DNA of 64,000 nucleotides from Urophycis tenuis. Lineage: Eukaryota; Chordata; Actinopteri; Gadiformes; Phycidae. Numbering within the stretch: position 1 is the first letter of the stretch; each line of letters opens with the position of its first letter. The stretch lies in NCBI GenBank assembly GCA_036785325.1, contig JAXIVH010000001.1:4827880-4891879 (forward strand), written 5' to 3'. This document shows, piece after piece, positions 13,895-28,909 of the stretch. The translations under genes and the position numbers were made by a program. The notes beneath the pieces are model-generated. The model was not told where the DNA came from. It saw only the letters and a list, made by a program, of their open reading frames with translations, and searched no databases.

Positions 13895-16800
13895 AAAGGG
13901 AAAAGGCCGCGGGGGTGTCCTACCTGTACGCGTGGTCCCGACAGCCGAGGAGGGCTTGACGGCCATGTCGTCCCACCGGAGGCAGGCCCAGAGGAGCCTC
14001 AGCATCAGACTGACCCCCGCCAGGGAGCGCACCGTCTGGAGGCGGTACCTGCAGACGACACCCAGGGGTTTTCCACACTGTAGGAACGCTGTGGGCTCGC
14101 CACCGCCTCCACTCAAAACATCGAGTTCAGCATCAAATAAGAGCCAATTATCATCTCCTGCAGACGGCACGTCTTGTTTATGAAGAGAACGCAGTTGCAC
14201 AGAGTACAGATTATTCTCTGTCGATGTATTTTGGCTCACCCAGGGCGGACAAAACAACTCAGAAGACCCTATCCATATTCTGTAACGCACTGAATGCATT
14301 TTACACCGGGTGGGGGGACAAAAAAGCATTTCAGACATTATTGGGACAGTAAATCCCGTGTTCTCCTCGCTGGTAAAACAACGTTTCGTTTCCCCTTCGC
14401 CGACTGAGCGGTGACATTCTGTTTCCGTGACCGTCGTTACCGCCACGAACCGCCGCGAGCTGGACGTGAAGCGGCCGGGCGTCGCCCCTCATTAAATCAC
14501 GTTTACCGCATTTCTCGAGAAACGCGTCCGTTCTGCTCCGTCGTGTCTGAGGTCACCGCCGCGGCGCCCTGCCAGCCGGCCGGTGGCTTTTCCACCACGT
14601 AAGACCACAACAACAACAGCGGCGGCGGCGGCAGCCTCCGAGGGCAGCGGGCGCCGGAGGAGGAAAAGGTTTTCCATGTAAAAAGGGGCGAGGAGCCCCC
14701 CGACCCGCCGCCTCCGCCCACCGTAAAAGACGCGGGTGTGGAGCGAGGCGGACCCTCTTGGCTCTCCCCCTCGCCGCTGGGTGATTCACGTCTGCTTCAG
14801 AACTCACGTGCTGCGGCGGGTTTCTGTACCCCCCCCCCCCCAGGGAGGGCCGCCGTGCCCCCAAAACACCGGCACAGGCGCACACAGGCGCGCACGCACA
14901 GGCACGCACGCACGCACGCACGCACGCAAGCACACGCACGCGGGCGGCCGGCCGTAGAGGAGGATCTTTGTTTTTTTTTCTCAGATATGGCCGCAGGGTT
15001 TGGGGAGTTTGACATGGTATGTTGGAGAAATAGGGTTAGGAGGCGGTTTTCCCTCATTTACAGTTCATGACGGCTGCCGCGGAGGCCTGAGAAACCACCA
15101 AGTAGGAGTGTCTGGGTTTCTGAGTCCCGACCGGTCCACTGCCGCCAAGCCTTTTGACATAGTTGGACTCCAATTAAAAAAACGAATAACCCGCGATTGG
15201 TCATTCATTCTTCAAACGCCTGAGCCCGAATATTTAGGCAAAACAAAAATGTGTGATAGCATTTTCTGTAATTGTTTCTTGAGATCGTAGATCCTAGACA
15301 GCAGGTTTGGGAGGTCACTTTGTTTGATGTGATCAAACAGAAGGGCAGGCTGACCAGAGATTATAACCAATGTGCACACACTCCCCATGGAAAATTACAC
15401 CGTGCAAAATACCCGGCCTTGTGGCATACACATCTTGTTCCGGGCCATACTTGAGTGTTTGGCTACCACTATCACAGCAGGAATGCCTAACCCCAACTGA
15501 TGTTCAGAACATATTTAATAACATATTTGATGGGGCCCAAGATGTAGGAGGGACCACTGATTCTTATTTTCACTGGAGACCAAAACCGGGTCTATTCAAC
15601 CAAAGAGCTCCAGACACAAACCATAGGGAAATATATAGTACAATATGACCTTCGTATGACCTAACTGCTCGGCTCTCAGCCAAGAAACACAATCAGTAAC
15701 GTAAAAGTTCTCAACCCCACCATGGGAGTGTGCTAGCATAAACACAGATGAAGACTCTTTAAAATATGGTTGGAGACGGTCATTTTTAGTCTAGTATATT
15801 GTAATAAAAAATAATTTGCTTCGATGCGTTTGATGGACTTTCCTTAAAAGGGAGGAAACCTAATACAAATCATGGATTGCTTAAAAGCGCACATAATCCT
15901 CCTAATGTTGCTTTAATGTGGGTTCATTACAATGTAAAAAAACCTCTGTGTCATATCTGGTGGTATCCGATAAAGCTCCTTGAGTTTGATTTAGGATCGA
16001 GTTTGATTTAGATCAAAAGACTTCCAACGTGGACTCCATCAAAGATAGGGGGAGGAAAGGAAGCTGTTATTTACTCCACGGACGGGAGGAACGAACCAGC
16101 TGGGGAATGGATTGAAACGATATAATGGGAGGCAGGACATCTTTGAGGATTTGGTCTTTGTTATATTGTTACAGCATGTGTGAAAGTCATCATTTCCTGG
16201 TTTTACCTTGTTGTCAGCTCGTTATGTTTAGTTTTTTCACTCTCATCTGCAGTGAAATGTTTAGTAATTATTTTTCAATACTGTGGGGGGAAGACCCAGA
16301 AGTACAACAGTGAAGGGATTCAAAAGTTAAAACTGTAAATTGGTTGGCTACGGTATACTTTTGTAATTCATGCATTGTTTGCCAATTCTAAACGAGCTCA
16401 TTTGGCATTGATGTCCTTCTGGGCTCTACCTGGCCTCCATCTTGAGAATGTATCTCAAAGAGTTTGGCATGTTTCAGCGTGGCTCTGGTCATGTAGGTCA
16501 GGGCTTTCTGGGTTCCATGGAACCTAATACCATCTCAGTTGATAAGCTATCTCGCTTGCTTCCCCAGCTCCAGCACGCCGTGTTTGTGCGCCAATTTGTC
16601 TCATATCTGGCAACCCGGGGGACTCGGGGGACAATAGGGAATCATAATTACAAAAGAGCACATGGCTGTGGCATTGTTGTTGGAGGAGCCAGTATTTCCA
16701 CTTGGCATGTTCCTCCAATCTCCTATGACACGATATTATGGCTATTGATATCATGGTTTCATACAGTACATTTGTTATATTGTAACCTTGACCTCTAGAT

Positions 16801-19800
16801 GACATACCCTGGTCATCTCCTGAACGAGCACAGTAGTACATGTGTTACATTCAGCTCCTATAGATCATTATTCCCACCATGGTGGTCCTTAGCGTGACTA
16901 TGACTCCCAGAAACAGAGGAGGATCCTGTACATATGAGGGGGGCCATGTGACAGTGGGAGTGTGATCTCATCACCTACCTCCACGTGATCCCAAAGGTGG
17001 GCCTCGGGGAGGGGTAGGGCCAGATGTCCTGGGCCGGCTTGGCGTTGTAGCTGAAGATGGAGACCTCCCGCAGGCCGCCCCGCCTCGCCAGCACCTTCAG
17101 GTCATCGCTGGGCAACACGAAAATGCTCTTGCGGTTGCTCTTGGTGACAAACTTCCTGTAGGACGGCAGCGCCGTGTCCGACCGGGCCTTCTTGGTGCGG
17201 GAGAACTTGAGGAGCCGGACGCGGCCCTTGGTGGAGAAGGACTGGCTCACCTCCACCGCGCTGCCGTCGCCGTTCGACGCGCTGTAGGAGGCGGACAGCA
17301 GCGTCCTCTGCTCCTGCGTCACCGTTTCGCTCTGGCTGTCCTCCGACTGGCTGTCGGGGCCGGGGGAGTGCACTTTGGTGACGGTGGTTTTGGTCATGGT
17401 GGTGAGGGTCGCCACCGCGCTGCTCTCGGACACCGGCGCCACCGCCGCCGCCATGTTCCCCGGGACTTTGGCGACCGTCGTCGCCGTGGAAACAGTGGTG
17501 GTGGTGGTGGTGGTGGTCACCTGGGTGACCGTGGTCCTCTGCTCCGCCGCCGCGCCCTCGCCGCCCTCCTCCGCAAAGCCGTCGCTGGCGCTCGACTCCT
17601 CGGCCGAGGGGATGGGAGACGGGGGCATGCGGATGACCCTCATCACCGGCTTCCTCTGGCGCTCGGCGCCGCCGTGGAGAAGGCCGCCGCCGAGGGCCCC
17701 CGCCGCCGCGCCGCCCTCCAGCCGGGCGATCTTCACCGGCGGCTGGAGCTCCGGGTCGAAAACAACCACCCGGCAACCATCCGTCTCCCTCCTGCCGGGG
17801 GCCGCCTCCGACTTGGCGCCCAGCGAGACCGTGTCCCCGTTGACCAGCGGCTTGTCGTTGGGCGCCGCCGCAGAGCATCTCTCCCCCTCCCCTACCTCGT
17901 CCACGCTGTTGACTTTGATGCGGTTGCTGTTGGCGACGGCGGCGTGGCTCGCAGGCGGCGGCGAGCATGTCGCCTCCGCGTCCTTGCCGTTCATCTGAAG
18001 AGGAACGGGGAGCGAGGAGGCGGGGCTGGCATCGCTCGGTCTGCCGGGGCCGGCCTCTTGGACCTTCTGCTGATGCTCCTCCTTCCACCGTTCTTCTGCG
18101 GTTAGAGTTTCAGGACTCTTGGGGTCAGAGGAAGTCGCGCGCTGATCGCCCCGATCAAGACCGCTCGCGGGCGTCGTGACGGAGCTCGCTTTAGGCGCCG
18201 AGACCTCCGGACCGCCGTTATCAGTACTTTGAGGCCTGCCAATGTCTGCTAGAGTGCAAGCAGTTTGCAGCACCGAGGAGCTGTGAGTGGCCTGTACTGC
18301 TGAGGCCACTGGTTCCTTAGACAGTGTGGGACACTCTTGCGCCGTACTGCTAGAAATAGCTGTACTGGGCCCTGTAGTCCTTGGTTGCGTACCCATTTCC
18401 TGTTTCTGGATTTCTAATGAGGTTGAATCCAAACCCGTAAGGTCTCTGAACGGGGCACCTGCAGCGGGAAGTGCCAGAAGACGAGAAGCTCGCTCCTGTG
18501 CAGGTTTCACGTCGGCCTCCTGCGAAGGAGTCTCCTCCTTCACCCTCACCGACCCAGGAGTCCCTGCTAAAGAGGGCAATTCCTCTGACTTGACCGCTGT
18601 CACAGGCGTGCGCTGAACCTGGGCCAGAGCCAAAGCCAGGGGCTTGAGCGGAGACCTTGGCCGGACCGGGGTGCCCGGCGGTAGGGCAGGAGCAGCAGGA
18701 AGCTGGGAGGCTGCCGGTGGTTTGGAGGCGGTGGCCTGCTGCCTGTGCTTCTCCTCTATTGTGTGTTGCTTGACCCGCCGCTCCAGCAGGCCGTCCAGCT
18801 TGGAGGCCTTGAGTTTCTTGTAGGCCACACGGGTCAGGAAGCCCTTGCTGACGTCCACCACGTCGTAGTTGAAGGGTCGCTCGGACTCATCCTTGGGCTC
18901 CTGCTTTGTCCCCGCCTTAATATCAGGCAAAGTGGCCCCTGGAGGACATCCACATATCAGTTATTAAACTACATTTCAAGCACTCAATTCTTGTGACAAA
19001 TGGGGCCATGAAATTACAGACTTAAATGTAGAGATGAACCATTGAATTCTGGCAACCAAAAAAATGTATATGTCAGAATATACCAATACAAAGACTGTAA
19101 GGGCCACAACAAAGCAAATTCTTCATTCCATTGAGGCCACAAATCAAATGGAGCCGTTCAGTGAGCGGAGGACCCCCCCCTCTGGTCTGACCTTTCTCCG
19201 GCCCCTCGTCTCCGGGATCCACCTCCATCTTCTGCTCCACGTCTTCCTCCTTCCCCTCTTTCTGCCCCCCCTCCTCTTCCTCCTTCGCCCCCTCCCTCGT
19301 CGTCGTCGTCTCCTCCCCGGGCGTGTGTTCTGGGGGGGCTTGGGGGGCTTGGGGGGCTCCGGACGAGGGCGCGGGCTCCAGGGGGCTGCTGTTCACCGGC
19401 GCCCCCTGAGACTCATCTTGCGCGGCGGTGAGGGGCCGTCTGCTCAGGTCTAGCAGGGTGCACTTCTTGCCGAGTTTGGCCTCTGTGGAAAAAGAGGGAG
19501 ATCATTTGAATGGGACACATACTACTACTACTACTACTACAACATCGCTGCAGGATTTGTTACAGGTACCTTTGAAAGCACCAGGTGACCGTGCGCAGGG
19601 TGAAGGATGCATCACGACAAGAGGGACATTTTTTTTTTTTTAACTAAACTGGACCATACGAACACATACGATATTGTCATACTGCTTTTTTAAAACATTG
19701 CCAGAGTTGTCAGTCTTTAAGGTACTACACACTGGCCCTGGGAGTCACTGACACTGGGGGTGCTTGAGAGAAATGTGATGCAACTTGGTGACACTGAGCA

Positions 19801-22800
19801 CATGGGCGGCAGTAGCTCAGTGGGTAGAGCGGGTGGACAGGGCGGGTCGTCCACTAACCGTAGGGTCGGCGGTTCGATCCCCTTGATCCCCCACCTCTCA
19901 ACTGTCCACATGTCGAACCCCTCAAATGCACTGGTTGTAAGTCGCTTTGGAGAAAAGCGTCTGCTAAATGTCCCTTTACCTTCCAGCTCCGCGCGGTAGT
20001 TTGGATTGGTGTTCCCGGGCAGCTTGGGTTGAAATCGCTGCACGTGGGTCTTGCTGATCCAGCTCCAGCCTCCGTATCCAGTGACCCGATACTCCTCACC
20101 CTTCTGCTTCCACACCTTCACCGCGCCAGGGAGGTGGACGTGCATGGAGGGGGGGGGGACAGAGAGAGAGTGAGAGGTCAGCAAGGTTAATGACTCCAAA
20201 AGGGAGCAGAGCCCCAGTTCAAGAGACACTTCCACACATCTATGTCCTGCGGTACGCATCAAAGAGCCTTCACAGGGAGATACACACTCACACCTCAGAA
20301 AGCAAACACACGTAACCACATCACACACACACATCCTTTAGAAAGTGCTCATCAAACACCATAGTCCATAGTGATTAGGAGGGTTGCCATAAAAGGAGCT
20401 GAGGTCTGAAACAGCTAGGGGGCTGTTTGTGGCTTCCTTCCCAGGTCCTGTGTGATGTGGCTGATGATTTGCTCCCCACTAAGCTAGAGCCTTTTGGCTA
20501 CACTCGGTGTGCAAACCTGCCGGTCTTATGGAAAGGCAGTGGTGGGCGACATGCAAATAGTACAATATTTCAAGTGTGTGTGTGTGTATGTGTTACCTGG
20601 TGCTTGATAGGGAAGGTGTATTTGACCCAGGTGGCCTGTTGCATGGTCTCCTCTTCCTCCAGCTTCCTCTCCCTCTTCTTCAGCTTCTCCTTCTCCTCAC
20701 GCTCAATGGACGTCATGCGATGGAGTCTGGACAACGTCACCACAACATCGTCACAAATCTATCAGAGCCATTAGGCTGCACAAGTTGGTGGCATGGGTTC
20801 CATTGTGTTTGTGATTGCGTTCCTGAGTATCTTGTGAGTGCCATAAGTCTGTGTCTCTATACCCACGTGTCTCTTTGGGTGTCCGTGTGTTTGTGTGCAC
20901 CTCTTTGTGTGTGCGTGTGTGTACCTGGTGTGTCCCAGCGAGTCCTTCCAGACAGGCAGCATGGCGACAGGTTTTATGGCACACTCCAGGATGGCCAGAG
21001 CCAGGGCAAACTCTCTGGCTTTGCTGCACATCTGCACTGCCTTGATCCAATTGGTCCTGCAGAGGGGAAGAGAGTCACATGATCACTTCCCACCCACAAG
21101 ATGCATTTTTCTTTCGGCCTATTATCCCCCCCGAAAAGATTTTGCACCTGCTTTTTCTGCATTTCGCTATTGTTTTTGGGAACTGTGACAAAATAGCATA
21201 GATTACTATATCTACATCATAGAAGACATTCAAACCCATTTAAAAACTAAAGAAAACGTTATTTTGGGTCCACCGGTACTTTAAAGTAAAAACAGAATGC
21301 TTAGACTGTGTTCCAATCTGTTAAAAAACACACCATCCTACACTCACCCTGGCAACTTACTGATTGTCGCTCTGCATTCAGATTCATCACATTGCCCGTA
21401 ACACAGCCACAATCTTCACACAGAAGTCATACTGCACGCCTCCAAGTTCTACAGCATGCAGAGTGGTATGTACTCACAGAGTTGAAACTTGATTTGTTTG
21501 TTGGTGGGCACTATAAGAGAAAACCATCAAGCCAGGGCTGTTTGTGTGCGCTTACCTGGGCTGGAGAAAACTAAGACTCAGCTAACGGAGCTACTAAATA
21601 TAATGGGTTGTTAAAGGATCTCCAACTGCCCAATTTCTGAATGCATTTACACTGTGAGGGGGGGTGAGTTATCCAAGATCCACGGCATTCATCTAACACA
21701 GTCAACAGTTGACAAACCAGCCGAATCCTTTAACGACAACAAGGCTCTATCCAAGCCTCACGTCATTCTAGAGGCACATGTGCGGGGCTGGCAGTAGCTC
21801 AGTGGGTAGAGCGGGTGGACAGAGCGGGTCGTCCACTAACCGTAGGGTCGGCGGTTCCATCCCCTTGATCCCCCCCTCCTCCAACTGTCCACATGTCGAA
21901 CCCCACAAATGTACTGATTGTAAGTCGCTTTGGACAAAAGCGTCTGCTAAATGCCCCTTTACATGTCATGTTGGCCGCCATCCGCTTGGCAAAAAAAATC
22001 CCTTTTGGGTTTTCTTATGACTCGTGGTATCAGCCCAAGGGCCCGCTAAAGCGCTCCAGCGCGCCGCACCGCCGGCCGGTCTACCTGTGCGAGGCCCAGT
22101 TGGGGTGCATGAAGGGGGCGGGCACGTTGTTCTCCAGCTGGACGATGGTCAGGCGCAGCGTAGAGATGGTCAGCACCTTGGAGCCGTGGATGGAGCCGTT
22201 CCACTTGAAGTCTCCCGCCGGCGTCATGCAGAACTTGTGGGACAGGTGGCGCCGCTTGTCGTGATCCTGGTCGATCAAATACCAACAAATACGTGCGGGG
22301 GGGTTCGCGTTAGCGAGGAAACAATGACGTGTGGTAGAGGGTTACCTCAGCTCACCATCATTTTAATAGGTTCTCACCGCTATAGCAAACTACTGACTGG
22401 AAATAGTGAGACCAGTGATGAATATAACATTAAATGCGAAATGAATTAACATTTGTTGTTTAAATGATAATTAAAAATATGTAATGGAATATGAACAAAT
22501 GTATATCTGCATTTCTCAGGTAAAACTAGTATTTTGGTTCTTCCGAGTGAAGTGAACGGTGCAGCCGTCGTTTGTCACAGAGACAGGAAGGAAGGTTCTT
22601 GCCTCTCTGTGTTGGTGCTTGTTCAGGGCCAGTGTGTTGGAGCTGTACTGGTTGTGGTAGACCCGGTACTTGCCCTCCTGGCCCAGCTTGAAGAAGTTCC
22701 CCAGGGCGCCCTTCATCACCACCTCCTTTGAGCTGCGCGTGCTGACCCGGGTCACGTCTCCCTGCGCGTTCACCACCAGCACCTATGGGTGCGAGCAGCC

Positions 22801-25800
22801 AGGGGGGGGGAACCACTTTTTACTCAAGCGGTGAGACACCCACAGCTCTCTAGGTTAGCTAATAAAGTAGACATCCGTTTATTAGCAAATAAACAGAGCA
22901 GAGAGACACATCCATCCAACTGATTAACTACAGACACACGCCTTTAGGTGAGCTAGTAAACAACAGCCATACAAATCAATAAGTTAGCTAGTAATCTACA
23001 GACACACAGGTCATTAGGTTAGCTAATTAACTACAGACATACAGGTCATTAGGTTAGCTAATTAACTACAGACATACAGGTCATTAGGTTAGCTAATTAA
23101 CTACAGACACACAGGTCATTAGGTTAGCTAATTAACTACAGACATACAGGTCATTAGGTTAGCTAATTAACTACAGACATACAGGTCATTAGGTTAGCTA
23201 ATTAACTACAGACATACAGGTCATTAGGTTAGCTAATTAACTACAGACATACAGGTCATTAGGTTAGCTAATTAACTACAGACATACAGGTCATTAGGTT
23301 AGCTTATTAACTACAGACATACAGGTCATTAGGTTAGCTTATTAACTACAGACATACAGGTCATTAGGTTAGCTAGTAAACTGAGACATACGGGTCATTA
23401 GGTTAGCTAGTAAACTATGAGACATACAGGTCAGCTTAGCTAGCAAACTACGGACGAACACAGCCTTTTAGCCTTTTACCCATGGCTATCTATTGAGTTT
23501 GCTCAATAGTTATCTTTAGGTTAGCTGCGGAGTAGTCTCCGCAGCGGCTGTGGCGCTCACCTCCTTGCCCTCCCTGAAGCCCTGGTTTGCCTGGTGGACG
23601 GCGGCGGCTACCTGCTGGCTCTTTAGCTGGCTCAGTTTGCTGTCTGGGTTCCTGAGCCTGGTCACCATGCGCGTGGCCCCGGACCGCTTGGCCCCGGAGC
23701 CTGGCCCCTCTTCGTTGGCCTGGTCCTTGGTGTCCCCTGGTCACGGAGAGAATCGACAACAACAACAGAAAGGTCAGAAAATGGCCACGGACGGGTGGGA
23801 CCAACCTCTGTGTTCAATAACGGCCCGTTTAATGTGATCGACTGGAAGCAGCCTCTTTACCTCACACCATGAGAAAACCAGTTCATGTGCAAATGCACAA
23901 TGTGCAAAGAAAAAAGGAAGCCAGCTAAATGTATATATATATATATATGCAGTATATCACTATACACAGCAAAACACACAGTTATTTTTGAGGCCGTTAA
24001 CATCTCAGGCTGCGCCCCACAGAGTGAGGGGGGGGTGGGGGAGTCTGTGAACCCCACCTGTCTCATCCACGCTGGCCAGCGACGACTGCGACGACTTGTC
24101 CGCCAGATCGGGGGGTTCTGGCGCGGCGGTGGGGCCCCGGGTCCCCGTGCTGCTGCTGCTGTCCTCGCTGGGCTGAGGGGGCCGGCCCAGGCCCTGCACG
24201 CCTTCCTGGCCCGGGGCCGGCTGAGACGCCGCCGGGTCGGCTGCGTTAAATAGACGAAGGGTAAAAGACGAGCTTCACACCGCGCTACACAGGTACCTGT
24301 GACTTGCCCTGATTATCTGGAGCAGCGTCAATTATTCAGTGTCAAAGTTGAAATGACAAAAGTAGATCAAGGATGAAAGGCAGATTGCAGCATCAGGTTA
24401 ACATGGACCAGCAGCAGATCAAACTGTGGGGCCTCCAGCGTGTACACAGCGGAGACCGACGGGCCATTCGCTGCACTGTGGCTCCCTCGAGTGGACTGCA
24501 GCATGCAGTGCACAGACAACACACACGGGGTTCTGGAAAGCCAAGCCGGATCTGCTTTTTCAAACCGACGAGAAGGATTTGAGTAAAAAAAAGAGGGAGC
24601 CAGCCGAGCCGAAAGCGCCCACAGCACGAGGATGGAACAGATACGGCGGGAGGTCAAGCTCCGTGTCTGCATGCTGCATAACGACATCCATCTGCGTGTG
24701 TGGTGACCCGCACGTAACAAGCTGGGGGTTCAACACCAACAGCGGCCCGTCTGCTGGTGGAGATGACAGGAAGGAGGCAGGAGGCGCGATGCGGCCGTAC
24801 TCCGGGTCACGCTGACCCGAGGACCCTAGCCACGCGGACCCCAGCCGCTCAGGGCCAAACCCAAGACAAGGAGCACAGCGGTGCAGGGCCACCAAATGAC
24901 CGGCGGATGAGGATGAGTGACACAAACTACAGACACCAGCCACGAGGATGAGATGCGAGGGTCGGGTGGGGCGGGGCGGGGGGGTTTCGGTCCACACCTT
25001 TTGCGCTCATGCAAAAGGTGTGGCAGAACCACAGTCCGGGCCCGGTGACGTCTGAGGGACCCATGTTACTGTGCAAAGCCTCACATAGCTGTATGCAAGC
25101 GATGGGTTAGCAGCAGTCGCCCCGGCGCGCCAACACAAGCCGAAGACGGTTCACATAAGCAGAGGGCGGCTTTCCCGTGACGTGTCCCAAATACCTTGGC
25201 CTTTGTCAGTGACTTCCATATTGGAAGGTGCCTCTCCCCCACACTCTTCCCCAGCGGAGGCAGGGGCCTCAGGAGGCCCCGACACCGGGCTCGAGCTCTC
25301 AGCGCTGGGGACAGCTGGTGCTGGAGGGCCTGGGCCTGTGGAGGGCTTTGGGTCCTCTGTGATGCTACTGCTGGTGGTGCAGCTATTGCCTTCCTGACCA
25401 GTACCTGGGGCTACCGGTAAACAGCAGGGATGTTAAAAATAGTTGCACCTCCACAACGTCGACCAATGATAAGCCAGTTAGCTCCGTGCTTTGTCCTTCT
25501 GCGGTTATCCACTCAGTATGTGGGAAAACGGAACATCGTTTCGATCAAGTGCCTCTTTTATTCCACTACGAAATGAACGCATCTTCCTTTTACAAGAGCC
25601 CGGTATCAGCCAGGAATGTCAACGTCATTGTATTGGAAAGAATAGAGCTGGTTCTATCTGGGCCAGCAGTTCTACTCAGGGACAGCAAGGTGATATTTGG
25701 AGTTAACAGTAGATTATTTATGCTGCATTTTTCGGAAAGATTCAGAAACCATTAGAGAGGGGATATCAGCAGGGATGCCAGAGGACATTCTAGTCCTCTG

Positions 25801-27375
25801 GCTGGTTCATAATTCATATTTTCAATAGCTACATTCAATAGCTAGCCATGGTCTGTGTACGATAGTAGTTGATTCACTTTTTGAAGCCATCAATGTAATG
25901 TGAATTCTCCATTCTGAAAGTTCTAATAAACTTTGACTATCAAAATGACTTATAGTTGAACTACATTTTAGAAGGTTACATTAGCAGCAACCTTTAAATG
26001 TTTCCTATGATGGACGTATCTAGACAACAATTTGTGACAAATCAACCTCAAATATAACCTTTCATCGCCAAACCGTTACCTGTAGCCGGGACCTCCTCCT
26101 CCTCCGCCGCCTCCTGCTGCTGCTGCTGCTCCTCCTCCTCAGCCTCCTTCTCCTCTTGGGCCTCCTGCTTTGGTTGACCTTTAACCTCTGCCCCCTGGGG
26201 CCCGTCCCCCCTGGCCTGGTCCTCGTCCTCCTCCACGTCCACGTCTTCCTTCTCCTGCTCCAGACGCGCTTTCTGGGCCTCCGCGGCCGCCCGTCTCTTC
26301 ACCTCCTCCAGCTCCTCCTCCTGCTTCGCTCGCAAACGATCCACGATTTCCTCTGTTGGGGAGCAGAAGGGGGGAACAGAAGTGGAGCAAGGCGGGGAAC
26401 AGAAGCAGAGAATCAATGACTGAAGTGGCTCGCTAGACGCCAGCGCCGAATTGATTTGACCGTCCATCGTTACATTGGTTATATTAAATCGGCTTGTGAT
26501 TATTATCAACATTAGTATGTAATAATCCAACGACTAAGTATGTAATAAAGCAACTCATTCTGCAGCCAAACCGAATGACGGCCAGCGGGAGAGTGATTCT
26601 GTAGCACGGCGGCGCTGTGACGCGGGCTGGTAATTATAACAGCTGGGGATTCACTTACATCCAATTATGTCGACCGCGTCGAGAAGAGGCAACACGCGGC
26701 TACGATAAATACACGTCCTCGTCTTGCACTCACAGTACCACTAATGCAACACACGGCACACAGACAGCCCCTTAACAGATATGTGGGGGCAGCAAACACA
26801 GCCAACCAAACCACTGGAAGGCCGGGGGAAAGTCCCTCAGCCCCCGACGACCAAGAGGGAGGTGAGAGGTTCTGGATACCTGAAGAACAAAACTGAAAGG
26901 TGATTTTTGCACGAGACGTCCCGCGGTGTTAGTTTTGTACTACACCGTCAATTGACCAACTGAATGACATCTCATGCCACGATTCCAACTCAATTCATCC
27001 CTTCCGGTGCCAACTCACAGCCGTTGCTATGGAATTAGTGCGACAGGACATCACAGAACCATTTCACCAGTGGCATTGTGTACAAACACTCAATTCTCCA
27101 CAACATATCGCCTTCCTCATCTTTACTGAATAATTTAGAAATGGACCAGAGCGGTGTCCCTGCTACAGGCCACCTCGGTGCCCTTTACTGGGCCATAACC
27201 TCCATAACCAGGACACAGGGTGGTGATGGGTGAAGACAATAGAACATGCAGATGGTGAGCCATGCTGCCATAGTGGAGACCTCCCTGAGTGTGTGTGTGG
27301 TGATGGATGGTTCAATCCAGCGCCATAGTCCAATCAGCCTGACTGGGCGAGGCTGCTTCAGCCAGCCATCTCTCA

Positions 27376-27418
<43 letters not shown>

Positions 27419-27419
27419 A

Positions 27420-27494
<75 letters not shown>

Positions 27495-28878
27495 TGTATC
27501 CACACAACCCTAGATGGACCCGACATCCAACCGAAACCAAGGAAACGGCAAGCTCCAGGTGTTGGGCACTAGCCAACTGGCATAAGGTCTGCCTTACATA
27601 ATGACCCAGCTGGCACCGAGAGGCCAGCCCTCACAAGGGCGACGTGGAGAAAGTACAGAAGAAGAAACGCAGAGAGAGAGACACACACAGGGCAAAAAGG
27701 CAGGAAGGGGAGAATATGCCTCATGAAGAAGACTCATCTCAGAGGGTGACAAGGGGCAGCTCTCTATTCAGCAAGGGTCTTGAGAGGTCTTATTGTCTTT
27801 AAGGCACCAGCACTGATTATAGGATTAGCAGTCCATTACCAGCTCCTAACATTAAATATACAACCATCATCGATCAGACTCCGAGAATCATGTTAAACTT
27901 TCATGTCCCTGTGCTGGTGTGCATTACCACTGGGTACTCCTTACAACCATTCACAGTCACAAACTAATAAAAACAAGCCACGAAGAATATCTATGAAATA
28001 TGTCTGCACACAACTAGCAAATAAAACATTAAAAAAGCAAGAAATAAGCACTGAAGACCGGGCGGTTAACAGGATGTTTGGTGAATGACTTGTCGCCTCG
28101 TCAAACAAAAGAAAATGCATCCTTCTCTGTCAAAATAGATCGCATGACAAAATAAGAAGCCAAACCGGAAAAAAAACAGAGCGCAACACAAGAGCCATTT
28201 TGAAATGCTTCGTGTGATGCCGGGATAACCAAATCCTTCTTGAAAGGAGGCTGAGACGTGTGACATTTTGAGGCGTGAATTATTGCGGCCGGAGCTCATG
28301 TGTAGCAAATATGTTCTGCTGTGGGTGGCAAAGGCCGGGTGGCAAGACGGGTGCCGGCTGGCCACACAGTGAGCGGATGTCTGGCTGTGAAAGTTCAAAC
28401 CGAGACGATCGTCCGAAACACATCTCTGTCCGGAGACATGGCCATGCTGACCCGGGTGCTTCCACTTCCCCTCGTTCATTCTGTTGAGCCGCTCACGGGG
28501 CGTTCTTCTCTGACGTGAGAAAGTAAATTCCATACAAAACATCTCCTCATTCCAACGACGGTACTCAGAACTCAGACAGAACTCTCGGGTGGGGGTGGTG
28601 GGGGGGGGGGGGGTCCCTAAACGGCATGACCGCCTCACGAGGGAAACCACTGGAGAAGACAACGTTAAACACCACATCACCACACCGCCCGCCTCACCGT
28701 TGGCGGCGGTCAGGAAGCACTTGTTGCTGCCGCGGGCCTTGTTGGTCAGCTCCTCCGTGATGTCCATGTGGGTGTGGATCTCCTCGCGCATCTCCTCCAG
28801 CGCCCCGTACAGGTCCGCCTCCCAGAACTGCTTGTCCAGGCTGTCAATCAACTCGGCTAGCTGCACCTGCACACCGGG

Positions 28879-28909
<31 letters not shown>

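Noticed and set aside
17102..18105. Large frames on both strands overlapping BPTF exon 15
   Set aside because: GC-rich shadow frames of the true exon 15 reading frame.
23010..23440. CRISPR-like regular repeats
   Set aside because: Direct tandem repeats without spacers, in a vertebrate intron.
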